Of a stretch of DNA of 38,040 nt, positions 7,554 through 15,564 are shown one piece after another. Position 1 is the first letter of the stretch; every line of letters starts with the position of its first letter. The stretch lies in the IMG/VR virus record IMGVR_UViG_3300042553_000266, positions 1-38,040 of that record. One strand, given 5' to 3'. A program made the position numbers and the translations under genes. This DNA comes from a virus. The notes under the pieces were generated by a model. The model was not told the origin of the DNA. It saw only the letters and a program-made list of their open reading frames with translations, and did no database searches.

Positions 7554-8238
7554 CGCGGCGCTGCGCCTGATTGGGCAACTAGCCGAAGGCGAGGTGCCCT
7601 CCGCTGCGACGACACAAGACGCTCTCGCGGCGATGCAGCAGATGATCGATAGCTGGAACCTTGAGCGGCTGATGGTCTACGCCACGCAAGATCAGGTCTT
7701 TACGTGGCCGCAGGGCACCGCGACCCGCACGCTGGGGCCGACGGGCAATTTTGTAGGTGGGCGCCCCGTGGCGCTGGACGACGCCACCTACTTCCGCGAT
7801 CCGGCGAATGGTCTGAGCTACGGCATCAAGATCATCAACCAGCAGCAGTACAACGGCATCGCGCTCAAGACGGTTACGGCAACCTACCCGCAGGTCATAT
7901 GGCCGAACTTCACGAATCCCGACATCGAGATGACCATCTATCCGGTGGCTACAAGGCCGTTGGAGTGGCATTTCGTGTCCGTGGAGCCGCTGACCCAGCC
8001 TGTCAACGCAGCGACGACGCTAGCCTTCCCGCCAGGATACCTGCGCTGCTTCAAGTACAGCCTTGCCTGCGAGATCGCTAACGAGTTCGGCATCGAGCCG
8101 CCGCCCACCGTGCAGCGGATCGCCATGACCAGCAAGCGTAACCTCAAGCGGGTCAACTTCCCCGACGACGTCATGTCCATGCCCTACAGCGTCGTGGCGC
8201 GGCGGGGCCGGTATAACATCTACGCCGGATCATACTAA
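7525..8238 (+). CDS. Tail accessory factor, P22 gp4-like
   Basis: A 237-residue head-completion protein. P22 gp4, which binds beneath the portal and builds the head-tail connector, is about 166 residues, so this one is longer. The N-terminal helices read INAALRLIGQLAEGEVPS, DALAAMQQMIDSWNLERLMV and VFTWPQG, the standard opening of this family. A beta-rich middle follows (TIYPVATRPLEWHF, PLEW) and then LAFPPGYLRCFKYSLACEIA with a C-terminal helix. The start overlaps the preceding small gene, and the stop overlaps the tailspike ATG by one base (TAATG). Confidence 0.85.
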   Translation: MSTTAGDQINAALRLIGQLAEGEVPSAATTQDALAAMQQMIDSWNLERLMVYATQDQVFTWPQGTATRTLGPTGNFVGGRPVALDDATYFRDPANGLSYGIKIINQQQYNGIALKTVTATYPQVIWPNFTNPDIEMTIYPVATRPLEWHFVSVEPLTQPVNAATTLAFPPGYLRCFKYSLACEIANEFGIEPPPTVQRIAMTSKRNLKRVNFPDDVMSMPYSVVARRGRYNIYAGSY

Positions 8239-10121
8239 TGGCCGACGTCAAGATCTCTCAACTGCCCGCAGTTACTTCGCCGGTCGCGTCTACGGATGTG
8301 CTGCCTGTCGTGCAGGGCGGCGCCACCAAAAAGGCGTCCGTGGCTCAGTTGGGCTTTTTACCCGCAGGCACTAGCGCGGTTACGCGCACGATTCAAGACA
8401 AGCTGCGCGACGTTGTTAGCGTCAAGGATTTTGGCGCTGTTGGTAACGGAGTGACCGACGATACAGCGTCGGTTCATGCCGCTTTTGACTACGCAAAAAA
8501 CAATGGCGTTTCTGTGTTTTTTCCTGCGGGCAAATATCGCGTCACTAGCGGGTATACCAACTCAACACTTCGCGGCGACGTAACAATTTTTGGCGAAGGG
8601 CTCGACTATGCCGCAAGCAACGCGAGTCAAGTCAATACGTCGTGCATTTTGTTGGACAGCGCAAGTAGTTCCAGCTTTTTCTATGAGCAAACAGCAGACA
8701 ACCAGTTGACAGTCAACAACATGGTGTTTGGTTGTGCTCAATACGTTCTGGACCGAAAGTTTTTTGTCACCAGCGGGCCCATGCGGCACACGTTTGACAA
8801 CGTGAATTTTGTTTCTGTCGAGCGGCCATTTGTATATCTTTCTGGCACCTACTTTCAAATGAGTTCGTACCGAAACATTCGGTTTACGAACTCTGGTTCG
8901 TTTCATTCAACGACGCCGAATTTGATCGCCACATTCATGCTGATTGAAAACTGTGACGTTGAAGGGATAGTCCCTGCGAACACAGAAAAAATTATTTGCA
9001 ATCTTGCTGGTGTTCGGCAATTGCAGGCTAAGAACTTTCTTATTGAGCCACAAGTTCCTGCAACCGGATGGGTCGCTTTGCTTTTGCAGAACGATTACGA
9101 CGCAGATTGGGTCCGCTTCCCTACTGCAACATTCCGTGGATTTTGGGTTGAAGTTACTGGATTTGCGCTTTTGTATTCCGTCCGTCAAGTAAAAGGGCGG
9201 ACGTTGTTCATTTCGCCAGTTCTCAATAATGGAGTTGCTGCGCCGTTTCGCATTGAAGATAAAGGCGCAGCAGAATTGCGGGACACCAGTTTTTCAGGAA
9301 CAAATGATCCGCTGCAAAACTACTTTTCTCTTAGTAGTTTTGTAGCGCAGGTAAAACTGACAAATTGCAACTACCGCAACGCCGGAACCGCAATTACTGA
9401 CCCAAGCTTTACATTTGACAACTGCTCGAACTCGCCTGCTGCTGGACAAGACAATTTTACGGCAACCGCCCACAACAACCAACAGTCACAACTTTTGTGG
9501 GCATTTGACGGTGGTTACCCAGACCCCGGCAGGGTTCAAATCAATCTGTTCGGCGGAACGACGTACACACCCACCGTGAATGCGGCGTTTGGTCGGGCGC
9601 TTCGATTCATACGCAGCGGCAACGTCATCAACGCAAGATTTCAAGCCAGGACTAGAGGCGACTTTGCCCAAGGTGGACAGATGTTTGCTGTGGTGCGCGG
9701 AACGCTGCCGACGTTCGCCACCAACCTCTTTGAGATCTACTTCATTGTGAATGGTACTTCCATCGGCGGGGGCCGCGTATTTACATCAGCAGATTCTGGG
9801 GCTGAGTTTAGAATGGTGTTGCCGTTCACTACCACGACCCTGAATCCGACGACGATGGGCGTTGAGTTTGGTTGTGCTACCGCTTCCAGCGACTTGCTGA
9901 TTTATCAGTTTGAATTGTGGATCGGTAAGAGTCTGCCCAATGTCACAATCCCAAGTTTTCCGCAAAACGTGCAGACCTATGCAACGGCGGCGCCTACCGC
10001 TGGCGAGTGGGCGCAAGGTGATCGAGTATTTAACAGTGCGCCTACCGTCGGGCAACCAAAGTCCTGGGTCTGCACGGTCGCGGGTACGTCCGGTACTTGG
10101 GTCAGTGAAGGCAATCTTTAA
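8238..10121 (+). CDS. Tailspike with pectate-lyase-type beta-helix
   Basis: A 627-residue receptor-binding protein or polysaccharide depolymerase. Residues 1-55 form a virion-attachment adaptor (KISQLP....TDVLPVVQGGAT) repeated in the 10219 gene. Residues about 60-80 carry VVSVKDFGAVGNGVTDDT, the classic entry into the right-handed beta-helix of Pectate_lyase_3 tailspikes, followed by FFPAGKYRVT and helical-turn repeats to about 400. The C-terminal 200 residues look like a lectin or trimerisation domain. P22 gp9 has about 667 residues and the same overall design. The adaptor is GC-rich like its neighbours, while the helix and C-terminal parts are clearly more AT-rich, suggesting exchange of the receptor-binding portion. 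Confidence 0.88.
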   Translation: MADVKISQLPAVTSPVASTDVLPVVQGGATKKASVAQLGFLPAGTSAVTRTIQDKLRDVVSVKDFGAVGNGVTDDTASVHAAFDYAKNNGVSVFFPAGKYRVTSGYTNSTLRGDVTIFGEGLDYAASNASQVNTSCILLDSASSSSFFYEQTADNQLTVNNMVFGCAQYVLDRKFFVTSGPMRHTFDNVNFVSVERPFVYLSGTYFQMSSYRNIRFTNSGSFHSTTPNLIATFMLIENCDVEGIVPANTEKIICNLAGVRQLQAKNFLIEPQVPATGWVALLLQNDYDADWVRFPTATFRGFWVEVTGFALLYSVRQVKGRTLFISPVLNNGVAAPFRIEDKGAAELRDTSFSGTNDPLQNYFSLSSFVAQVKLTNCNYRNAGTAITDPSFTFDNCSNSPAAGQDNFTATAHNNQQSQLLWAFDGGYPDPGRVQINLFGGTTYTPTVNAAFGRALRFIRSGNVINARFQARTRGDFAQGGQMFAVVRGTLPTFATNLFEIYFIVNGTSIGGGRVFTSADSGAEFRMVLPFTTTTLNPTTMGVEFGCATASSDLLIYQFELWIGKSLPNVTIPSFPQNVQTYATAAPTAGEWAQGDRVFNSAPTVGQPKSWVCTVAGTSGTWVSEGNL

Positions 10122-10179
10122 CTTAGATGACGGCAAATGTTATTGGCGCCGCTCATGCCGCAGTTGTGAGATAAAACCA

Positions 10180-10215
10180 ATGGCCAAAAAACTTTCCCCG
10201 TTTGAGCAAACCTGA
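10180..10215 (+). other. 11-codon open frame, possible gene remnant
   Basis: In the 97-nt gap behind the tailspike, ATG at 10180 opens MAKKLSPFEQT followed by TGA. The 'K.SPFE' opening is familiar from longer small phage proteins, so this may be a truncated relic, or simply chance. A second tiny frame (10126-10173, 15 codons, MTANVIGAAHAAVVR) lies just before it. Neither has a good ribosome binding site. Confidence 0.25.
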
Positions 10216-10218
10216 GCT

Positions 10219-10602
10219 ATGGCAAACATCAAGATCTCTCAACTGCCGGTCGCCTCGACGCCTCTGACTGGCGACGAGCTAGTGCCGTTGGTGCAGGGCG
10301 GGGCGACGGAACGCACGACCGTCGATCAGTTCATCAACGCGGCGCGAGGCCAGACGACTTGGACTGGCACTAGCTATTCGGGTGAGTGGATAAGCGCCCC
10401 AAGCCTCTTTCGGCTGCGTTTGATCGGCACCGGAACGGTTACCGTAGATGCAAGAAATCGGCTAGGCACCGTGACTACTGCGGCAGAAACATACGCAATC
10501 AGCGGCGCTACCAATCAAATTGAGTTTCCGTTTTTGGGTAACGACGCGGCAGAGATGCGCGTCAACTATCCGAATACGGTTAACGTGGAGGTTTTGGCAT
10601 GA
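10219..10602 (+). CDS. Short tail protein with tailspike-type adaptor
   Basis: A 127-residue protein. Residues 1-45 (KISQLPVASTPLTGDELVPL, then VQGGAT) match the N-terminal adaptor of the tailspike; the DNA even shares tcaagatctctcaactgcc. The rest is one beta-rich domain of about 80 residues, with strands such as RLRLIGTGTVTVDARNR and MRVNYPNTVNVEVLA. Sharing the adaptor suggests it binds the same virion site, or that it is a second, shortened appendage. The 3' end overlaps the next ATG by 4 nt. No catalytic motif is visible. Confidence 0.75.
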   Translation: MANIKISQLPVASTPLTGDELVPLVQGGATERTTVDQFINAARGQTTWTGTSYSGEWISAPSLFRLRLIGTGTVTVDARNRLGTVTTAAETYAISGATNQIEFPFLGNDAAEMRVNYPNTVNVEVLA

Positions 10603-10970
10603 GTGACGGCTATCCGGTAAACCTGCGCACGCTAATCAGCGGCGAAAACCAAGCGTTAAATTCGCTGGAAGTTATCGACGGTGTCGGTGACTACAAAACC
10701 GTTGCTGCCAGCCAAACCGATCAAGTGCTTGGCACCAGCGGTGCAGTGGGAGATTATCTCAACAGATTGATCTGCGTGGTGTCCACTGCGGCCACCGCGC
10801 AAGTGCAAATTAAAGACGGTAGTGGCAGCGCCATTACTGTTTTTCCTAACAGCCCTGGCGGAGGTATCGGCACTTACGTCATTCCTGTCGGCGCTAAAGC
10901 TACAGGGCTTGGGTGGAAAGTTACGACCGGAGCTGGAGTTGCTGTTATCGCGGTAGGGGCGTTCAGCTAA
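10599..10970 (+). CDS. Small beta-rich tail-cluster protein
   Basis: A 123-residue protein starting MSDGYPVNLRTLISGENQAL. It consists mostly of predicted strands: YKTVAASQTDQVLG, RLICVVSTAATAQVQIKDG, TYVIPVGAKATGLGWKVTT. The 'D..LGT.GA.GDYL..L.....T......V.I.DG' arrangement recurs in phage structural proteins that sit between fibre genes. It overlaps both neighbours (ATGA before, TAATG after), so expression is translationally coupled to the short adaptor protein and the glycosidase. Exact role unknown. Confidence 0.72.
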   Translation: MSDGYPVNLRTLISGENQALNSLEVIDGVGDYKTVAASQTDQVLGTSGAVGDYLNRLICVVSTAATAQVQIKDGSGSAITVFPNSPGGGIGTYVIPVGAKATGLGWKVTTGAGVAVIAVGAFS

Positions 10971-12835
10971 TGGCCAAGTTCACTGTAAGCAATGGCGTTC
11001 TATATCTGGGCGGGCAGCGTTGCGCAGAAATAGGCATCAATGCTTACAGCCTTGGTGAAAAGACTTGGGGGCAAGCCACGCCCGACAACGCCTATCTGAC
11101 CAGCTTTCCACTTATCAAAAGTTACGGCTACAACGTCGTGCGCATCATGGCCGCGCCGTTTGGCGGCACCGGCACCTATGGTTGGGGCAACGTTGTTGGC
11201 AGCACACCGCCGACAACGTGGAACGACCTGAACTCTGGCTATCGGTCAAAGATCGACGCCATCATGGATGCGGCGGGCGACAACGGGTTGACCGTTATCG
11301 CGGCGCCGTTGTGGTATTACAAAGCAATCCCCGACATGCTGGGGGAGACTGAAGAACAAGCCTTCACGCCGGGCAGCGCTTCGCAGACGTACTGGGAAGC
11401 GTTTGCCTCTGTGTTCGCTGACCACTTTAAGAACCACGACGCTTACGGGGCGCACAGCCCGTTCAATGAATGGCCCGTCGAAGGCATTCGTGGATTTACT
11501 ATGTCAGGCAGCCCGCCCCAGCCTTTTGCCGGATGGTCCGCAGCCAACGTGCGCGGCGCGTGCGAACGGATCTGGGCGGCCATGCGAGCAGCAGATCCAA
11601 CGCGCATTGTTATTCCGGGTTTTATTGCGCCGCCGATCTACAACGACGCTTTCCGATGGGAGTGGTTTCGCGGGATTGATGACAGCATTTTGTCTAGCGG
11701 CAGCGCCGATGTGTTGGATTGGCATGTCTATCTTTCAACTACCTTTGTCGGCGAAAAGATGTTTACGCCAACAACTCCAACGACGCCGTTGCAAGTAGAC
11801 CCTGTTCAATACGAAAATTTTGTCGGGTTAAAAGAGTTGCTGACCGAAGCGCGGCGCCGCGCAGCGTCACGCGGCAAGCCATTTGTTATGACAGAATTTG
11901 GCGTTAATAGTTATCAAGATCCCAGCAGTGTAGCCAAGATCACGGAACTAGTTACCGCAGTCAAAAATGCTGGCGTGCAGCTTGCGCTGATGTGGGATTG
12001 GAACCCGCGCACGTCTCTGGTCGTCCCAAATCAAGACAGATGGTCGATTTATCCCGGATACATTGACCACAATGGCTACGCTCGCGGAGACAATTATCTA
12101 GCTGCGGTCACTAACGAAAACGTAAACCCGTCAACAGTACCAAGCGTGTCGGCCCAAGTGCCGCCGCGCTGCGCCCGTTTTTCTGGCGCGTCCAACAGCG
12201 GCGTATCCATCCCCGCGTCTGCTCGGTACCAGACCGCCGAGATGACCATCATGGGCTGGATTCGGATGCGCGGCAGGCCGGCGGCGTTTTCCAGAATCGC
12301 GCAGTATCGCAACGCCGCCGCAACCGCTGGATGGCTTTGGCTGTTTGATGCGCCCGCCAACTTCTCTTACATGGAGTGGCGAAAAGCGAGTGGATCTGCT
12401 GAAAGCACTGCTGGTGATGCTGGTCGTCGCCCAACAAATCGTTGGTATCACGTTGCAATTTCGTTCTCTAATACAGAAACGCAGTTGTTCCTAGATGGAC
12501 GCGAGTTTCGATATTTTACTTACGCCAACGCAGGCTGGGCGCCGCACGATGGCACCACCAATCTATTCCTTGGCTATGACGGCACAACTAATTGGGGCCG
12601 ATTCGACATGGCCGACTTTGGCTTGTTTAATCGCCGCGTAAGCGCAGACGAGATCTTCGAATATGTGTTCTACGGTGTGCGTCCGGCGACGCCGGTCGGT
12701 TGGTGGCCGTTGCAAAACAACGCTAACGACGACAGCGGTTTCGGTAATAACGGTACGGCGTTGTCCGCGCTAACTTTTGTTGACACGCAAGACGCCAGAG
12801 CAGCTATTACTCAGGCCCGCGCCCCTAGAGTATGA
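10970..12835 (+). CDS. Glycoside hydrolase (clan GH-A, GH5-like) fused to a lectin domain
   Basis: A 621-residue protein; the ATG at 10970 overlaps the previous stop (TAATG). Residues 1-385 look like a (beta/alpha)8 GH-A glycosidase: YGYNVVRIMAAPFGG near strand 2, acid/base candidate Glu167 in HSPFNEWP, WHVY at 251-254, nucleophile candidate Glu309 in KPFVMTEFGV, and Trp342 in ALMWDWNPR after strand 8. Residues about 405-621 form a concanavalin A/LamG-type lectin fold (TIMGWIRMRG, RWYHVAISFSNTETQLFLDG, WWPLQNNANDDSGFGNNGTA). Set in the tail cluster, it most likely cleaves a host capsule or exopolysaccharide. Substrate and linkage cannot be read from the sequence. Confidence 0.8.
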   Translation: MAKFTVSNGVLYLGGQRCAEIGINAYSLGEKTWGQATPDNAYLTSFPLIKSYGYNVVRIMAAPFGGTGTYGWGNVVGSTPPTTWNDLNSGYRSKIDAIMDAAGDNGLTVIAAPLWYYKAIPDMLGETEEQAFTPGSASQTYWEAFASVFADHFKNHDAYGAHSPFNEWPVEGIRGFTMSGSPPQPFAGWSAANVRGACERIWAAMRAADPTRIVIPGFIAPPIYNDAFRWEWFRGIDDSILSSGSADVLDWHVYLSTTFVGEKMFTPTTPTTPLQVDPVQYENFVGLKELLTEARRRAASRGKPFVMTEFGVNSYQDPSSVAKITELVTAVKNAGVQLALMWDWNPRTSLVVPNQDRWSIYPGYIDHNGYARGDNYLAAVTNENVNPSTVPSVSAQVPPRCARFSGASNSGVSIPASARYQTAEMTIMGWIRMRGRPAAFSRIAQYRNAAATAGWLWLFDAPANFSYMEWRKASGSAESTAGDAGRRPTNRWYHVAISFSNTETQLFLDGREFRYFTYANAGWAPHDGTTNLFLGYDGTTNWGRFDMADFGLFNRRVSADEIFEYVFYGVRPATPVGWWPLQNNANDDSGFGNNGTALSALTFVDTQDARAAITQARAPRV

Positions 12836-14448
12836 AAACCCCGTTCCTCGGCTCCAGCTATGTGGCCCGCAGCGTAAACGCTGCGGACAACCGCATGGTG
12901 AACCTGTACCCAGAAATTCTCGCGGAAGGCGGCAAAGAGGCGGCGTTCCTGACCCGCGCTCCGGGCTTGCGTCTGGTGGCGACCGTGGGTACGGGGCCGA
13001 TCCGAGGGATGTTGGCTTACGGCGGGTTTGGCTACGTCGTCAGCGGCGTGGAGTTGTACCGCATTGACCAGTACTACAACGTTACGCTGCTCGGCACGGT
13101 CAGCGGCTCGGGGCCGGTCAGCATGGCCGACAACGGCGACCAGTTGTTTGTCGCCTGCGACCCCAAAAGCTACATCTACAACGCGACGACAGGCGTCTTT
13201 CAGGAAATCACCGACCCGGACTTCCCGGGTGCAAAAACGGTCTCGTTCCTCGACGGCTACTTCGTTTTCAGCCAGCCCGACTCGCAGAAGTTTTGGGTCA
13301 CGGCGCTGCTGGACGGCACCTCGGTCGAGCCGCTGGATTTTGCCAGCGCCGAAGGCTCGCCTGATCGGCTGGTGTCGCTGATCGTGGACCACCGCGAGGT
13401 GTGGCTGTTCGGCACCTCGTCGGTCGAGGTCTGGTACAACGCTGGCGGTGTGGACTTTCCGCTGGAGCGCATCCAGGGCGCGTTTAACGAACTCGGCTGC
13501 GCTGCGGCGTACTCGGTTGCCAAGCTCGACAACGCGCTGTTCTGGCTGGGCGCGGACGCTCGCGGCAAGGGCATTGCCTACCGCAGTAACGGTTACACCG
13601 GCACGCGGGTCAGCACCCACGCGATTGAGTGGCAGATTCAGAACTACAGCCGCATTGATGACGCTATCGGCTACACCTATCAGCAGGACGGGCATTCGTT
13701 CTATGTGCTGACGTTCCCGACGGCCAACGCTACTTGGGTGTTCGACGTGGCGACTGGGGCGTGGCATGAGCGGGCCAGTTGGATTACCAACCGGCTGGGG
13801 CGGCACCGCAGCAACTGCCAGATGGCGTACAACGGCGAAGTGCTGGTAGGCGACTACCAAAACGGCAAGGTGTACGCTTTCGACATGGACGTCCATTCGG
13901 ACGCGGGCGAGATCCAGAAGTGGGTGCGGTCCTGGCGGGCGCTGCCGACGGGCCAGAACAACTTGAACCGTACCGCGCACCACGCGCTGCAACTGGACTG
14001 CGAGACGGGCGTCGGCTTGGGCGGGTACGACCAATTTGATTTCATCGGACTAGGTATTGATGAAGTTGGTTACACGGATTTGGTCACAGAGACTGAAGAA
14101 CTTCTGACTGCGGAAAGCGACGACGTTTTCTTTTACAACTCGTTTCCGCTAGAAACAGACGATGTTTTGGTTACCGAAAACGGCGATCTTTTGGTTGTAG
14201 ATGTTTTGACTACGGTGGGGGCGCTGCCGCGCGTCATGCTGCGCTGGAGCGACGACGGCGGGCACACCTGGAGCAACGAGCACTGGCGAGAAATGGGCCG
14301 CATTGGCGAGCACAGCCACCGCGTCATCTGGCGGCGGCTGGGCATGACGCTCAAGCTGCGCGACCGCGTGTACGAGGTCAGCGGGACCGATCCGGTCAAG
14401 ATCGCGCTGCTGGGCGCTGAACTGCAACTGAGTCCGACCAGTGGCTGA
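12832..14448 (+). CDS. Packaged-DNA stabilisation protein, P22 gp10-like
   Basis: A 538-residue tail-hub protein that plugs the portal channel below gp4 in P22-type virions. The family start YVARSVNAADNRMVNLYPE is clear, followed by beta-propeller-like strands (GGFGYVVSGVELYRI, MADNGDQLFVAC, WVFDVATGAWHERASW) and the conserved C-terminal block MLRWSDDGGHTWSNEHW. P22 gp10 is about 470 residues. The excess is explained by an AT-rich insertion at about residues 402-461, with two acidic repeats (LVTETEELLTAESDDV and LETDDVLVTENGDLLV). It overlaps the hydrolase gene by 4 nt and the next gene by 8 nt. Confidence 0.88.
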   Translation: MKTPFLGSSYVARSVNAADNRMVNLYPEILAEGGKEAAFLTRAPGLRLVATVGTGPIRGMLAYGGFGYVVSGVELYRIDQYYNVTLLGTVSGSGPVSMADNGDQLFVACDPKSYIYNATTGVFQEITDPDFPGAKTVSFLDGYFVFSQPDSQKFWVTALLDGTSVEPLDFASAEGSPDRLVSLIVDHREVWLFGTSSVEVWYNAGGVDFPLERIQGAFNELGCAAAYSVAKLDNALFWLGADARGKGIAYRSNGYTGTRVSTHAIEWQIQNYSRIDDAIGYTYQQDGHSFYVLTFPTANATWVFDVATGAWHERASWITNRLGRHRSNCQMAYNGEVLVGDYQNGKVYAFDMDVHSDAGEIQKWVRSWRALPTGQNNLNRTAHHALQLDCETGVGLGGYDQFDFIGLGIDEVGYTDLVTETEELLTAESDDVFFYNSFPLETDDVLVTENGDLLVVDVLTTVGALPRVMLRWSDDGGHTWSNEHWREMGRIGEHSHRVIWRRLGMTLKLRDRVYEVSGTDPVKIALLGAELQLSPTSG

Positions 14449-15556
14449 AGCTAACCCTCAACTTCCAGCATCGCGGGTGCCGCTGCTCGACGCCGCCACG
14501 GGGCTGATGGCGCGGGAGTGGTACCGTTACTTCGTCAACCTCCAGACGGACGCGACGTCTGCTTTTCCGGTCAACTTTGACAACGTTCGCCGGATCAACT
14601 TCGACAACACGCCCTCGCCGCCGGTCGCGTACTCCTCCGGCACGCTGGCGTGGGGCGGGACAGACGCGACGCTTGACCTCGGCATGAACTACGGCGTGGT
14701 CCAGCAGATCGGGCTGGAACTGTACGCTCGCGTCGAGAACCAGACGGGCAGCACGATCCCTCGCGGTACGGTCGTGGGCTTCGCGGGCGTCGGCACCGGC
14801 AACACGCTGGCGGTAGCGCCGTACCTCGCGGACGGCTCGCAGCCGTCGCTGTACATCCTTGGCGTTATGGCGCACGACCTGCCCGACAGTGGGCAGCAGG
14901 GCTATTGCACCGTCTGGGGCGCGATAGCAGGCATCAACACCACGGCGTTCAGCGCGGGCGACATCCTCTACCCCTCAACCACGGTGGCGGGCGCGTACAC
15001 CAACGTCAAGCCCACGGCGCCAAACAACGTCATCCCGGTGGCGGCGGTGATGAGCGTCGGCACGAACGGCGTCATCTTTGTGCGCCCGACTATCCAACAG
15101 CAGCAGTACTACGGCGTGTTTGTGAAGACCGACACGGTGACGCCTGCGGCCACAAACACCGAGTATCTGTTAGATTTCAGTTCCACCCAAGTCGCTAACG
15201 GGGTGGCGCTCGGCACGCCCGCGTCGCGTGTTGTCGTGCCGGTGTCGGGGCTGTATCAGTTCAACGCTACGGTGCAGTTGACCAGCAACAACTCAAGCCC
15301 GAAGAACGTCTGGTTCTGGTTCAAAAAGAACGGCGTTAATATCGCCAACACGTCGCGGCTGGTGACGAACAACATCAATAACGGGTACAGCCCACTGGCG
15401 TTCATCGAGACGTTCTCACTGAACGCGAACGATTACGTTGAACTGGCCTACGCATCGGATAATACCGGCGTCTCGATCAACACCGTCTCTGGTCTGGCTG
15501 CGTCTGCACCCACCGCGCCTGCTATCGTGCTGACCGTGCAGCAGACCCAACAGTAA
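14441..15556 (+). CDS. Fibre-like protein with C1q/TNF-like domain
   Basis: A 371-residue virion protein. The N terminus PQLPASRVPLLDAATGLMAR, followed by EWYRYF, is a common phage attachment module. The middle (about 90-210) contains an IPRGTVVGFAGVGTGNTL domain typical of phage fibre or decoration proteins. Residues about 225-371 form a C1q-like jelly roll (RVVVPVSGLYQFNATVQL, KNVWFWFKKNGVNIANTS, FSLNANDYVELAYASD), like the C-terminal half of the first complete gene of the window. Such domains often bind receptors or trimerise fibres. The start overlaps the gp10-like gene. Confidence 0.78.
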   Translation: MAEANPQLPASRVPLLDAATGLMAREWYRYFVNLQTDATSAFPVNFDNVRRINFDNTPSPPVAYSSGTLAWGGTDATLDLGMNYGVVQQIGLELYARVENQTGSTIPRGTVVGFAGVGTGNTLAVAPYLADGSQPSLYILGVMAHDLPDSGQQGYCTVWGAIAGINTTAFSAGDILYPSTTVAGAYTNVKPTAPNNVIPVAAVMSVGTNGVIFVRPTIQQQQYYGVFVKTDTVTPAATNTEYLLDFSSTQVANGVALGTPASRVVVPVSGLYQFNATVQLTSNNSSPKNVWFWFKKNGVNIANTSRLVTNNINNGYSPLAFIETFSLNANDYVELAYASDNTGVSINTVSGLAASAPTAPAIVLTVQQTQQ

Positions 15557-15564
15557 GGACCGAC

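Noticed and set aside
12811-14034. 407-codon minus-strand frame opposite the gp10-like gene
   Set aside because: The + strand encodes a clear gp10 family member with correct overlaps; the antisense frame is a by-product of GC-rich codon bias.
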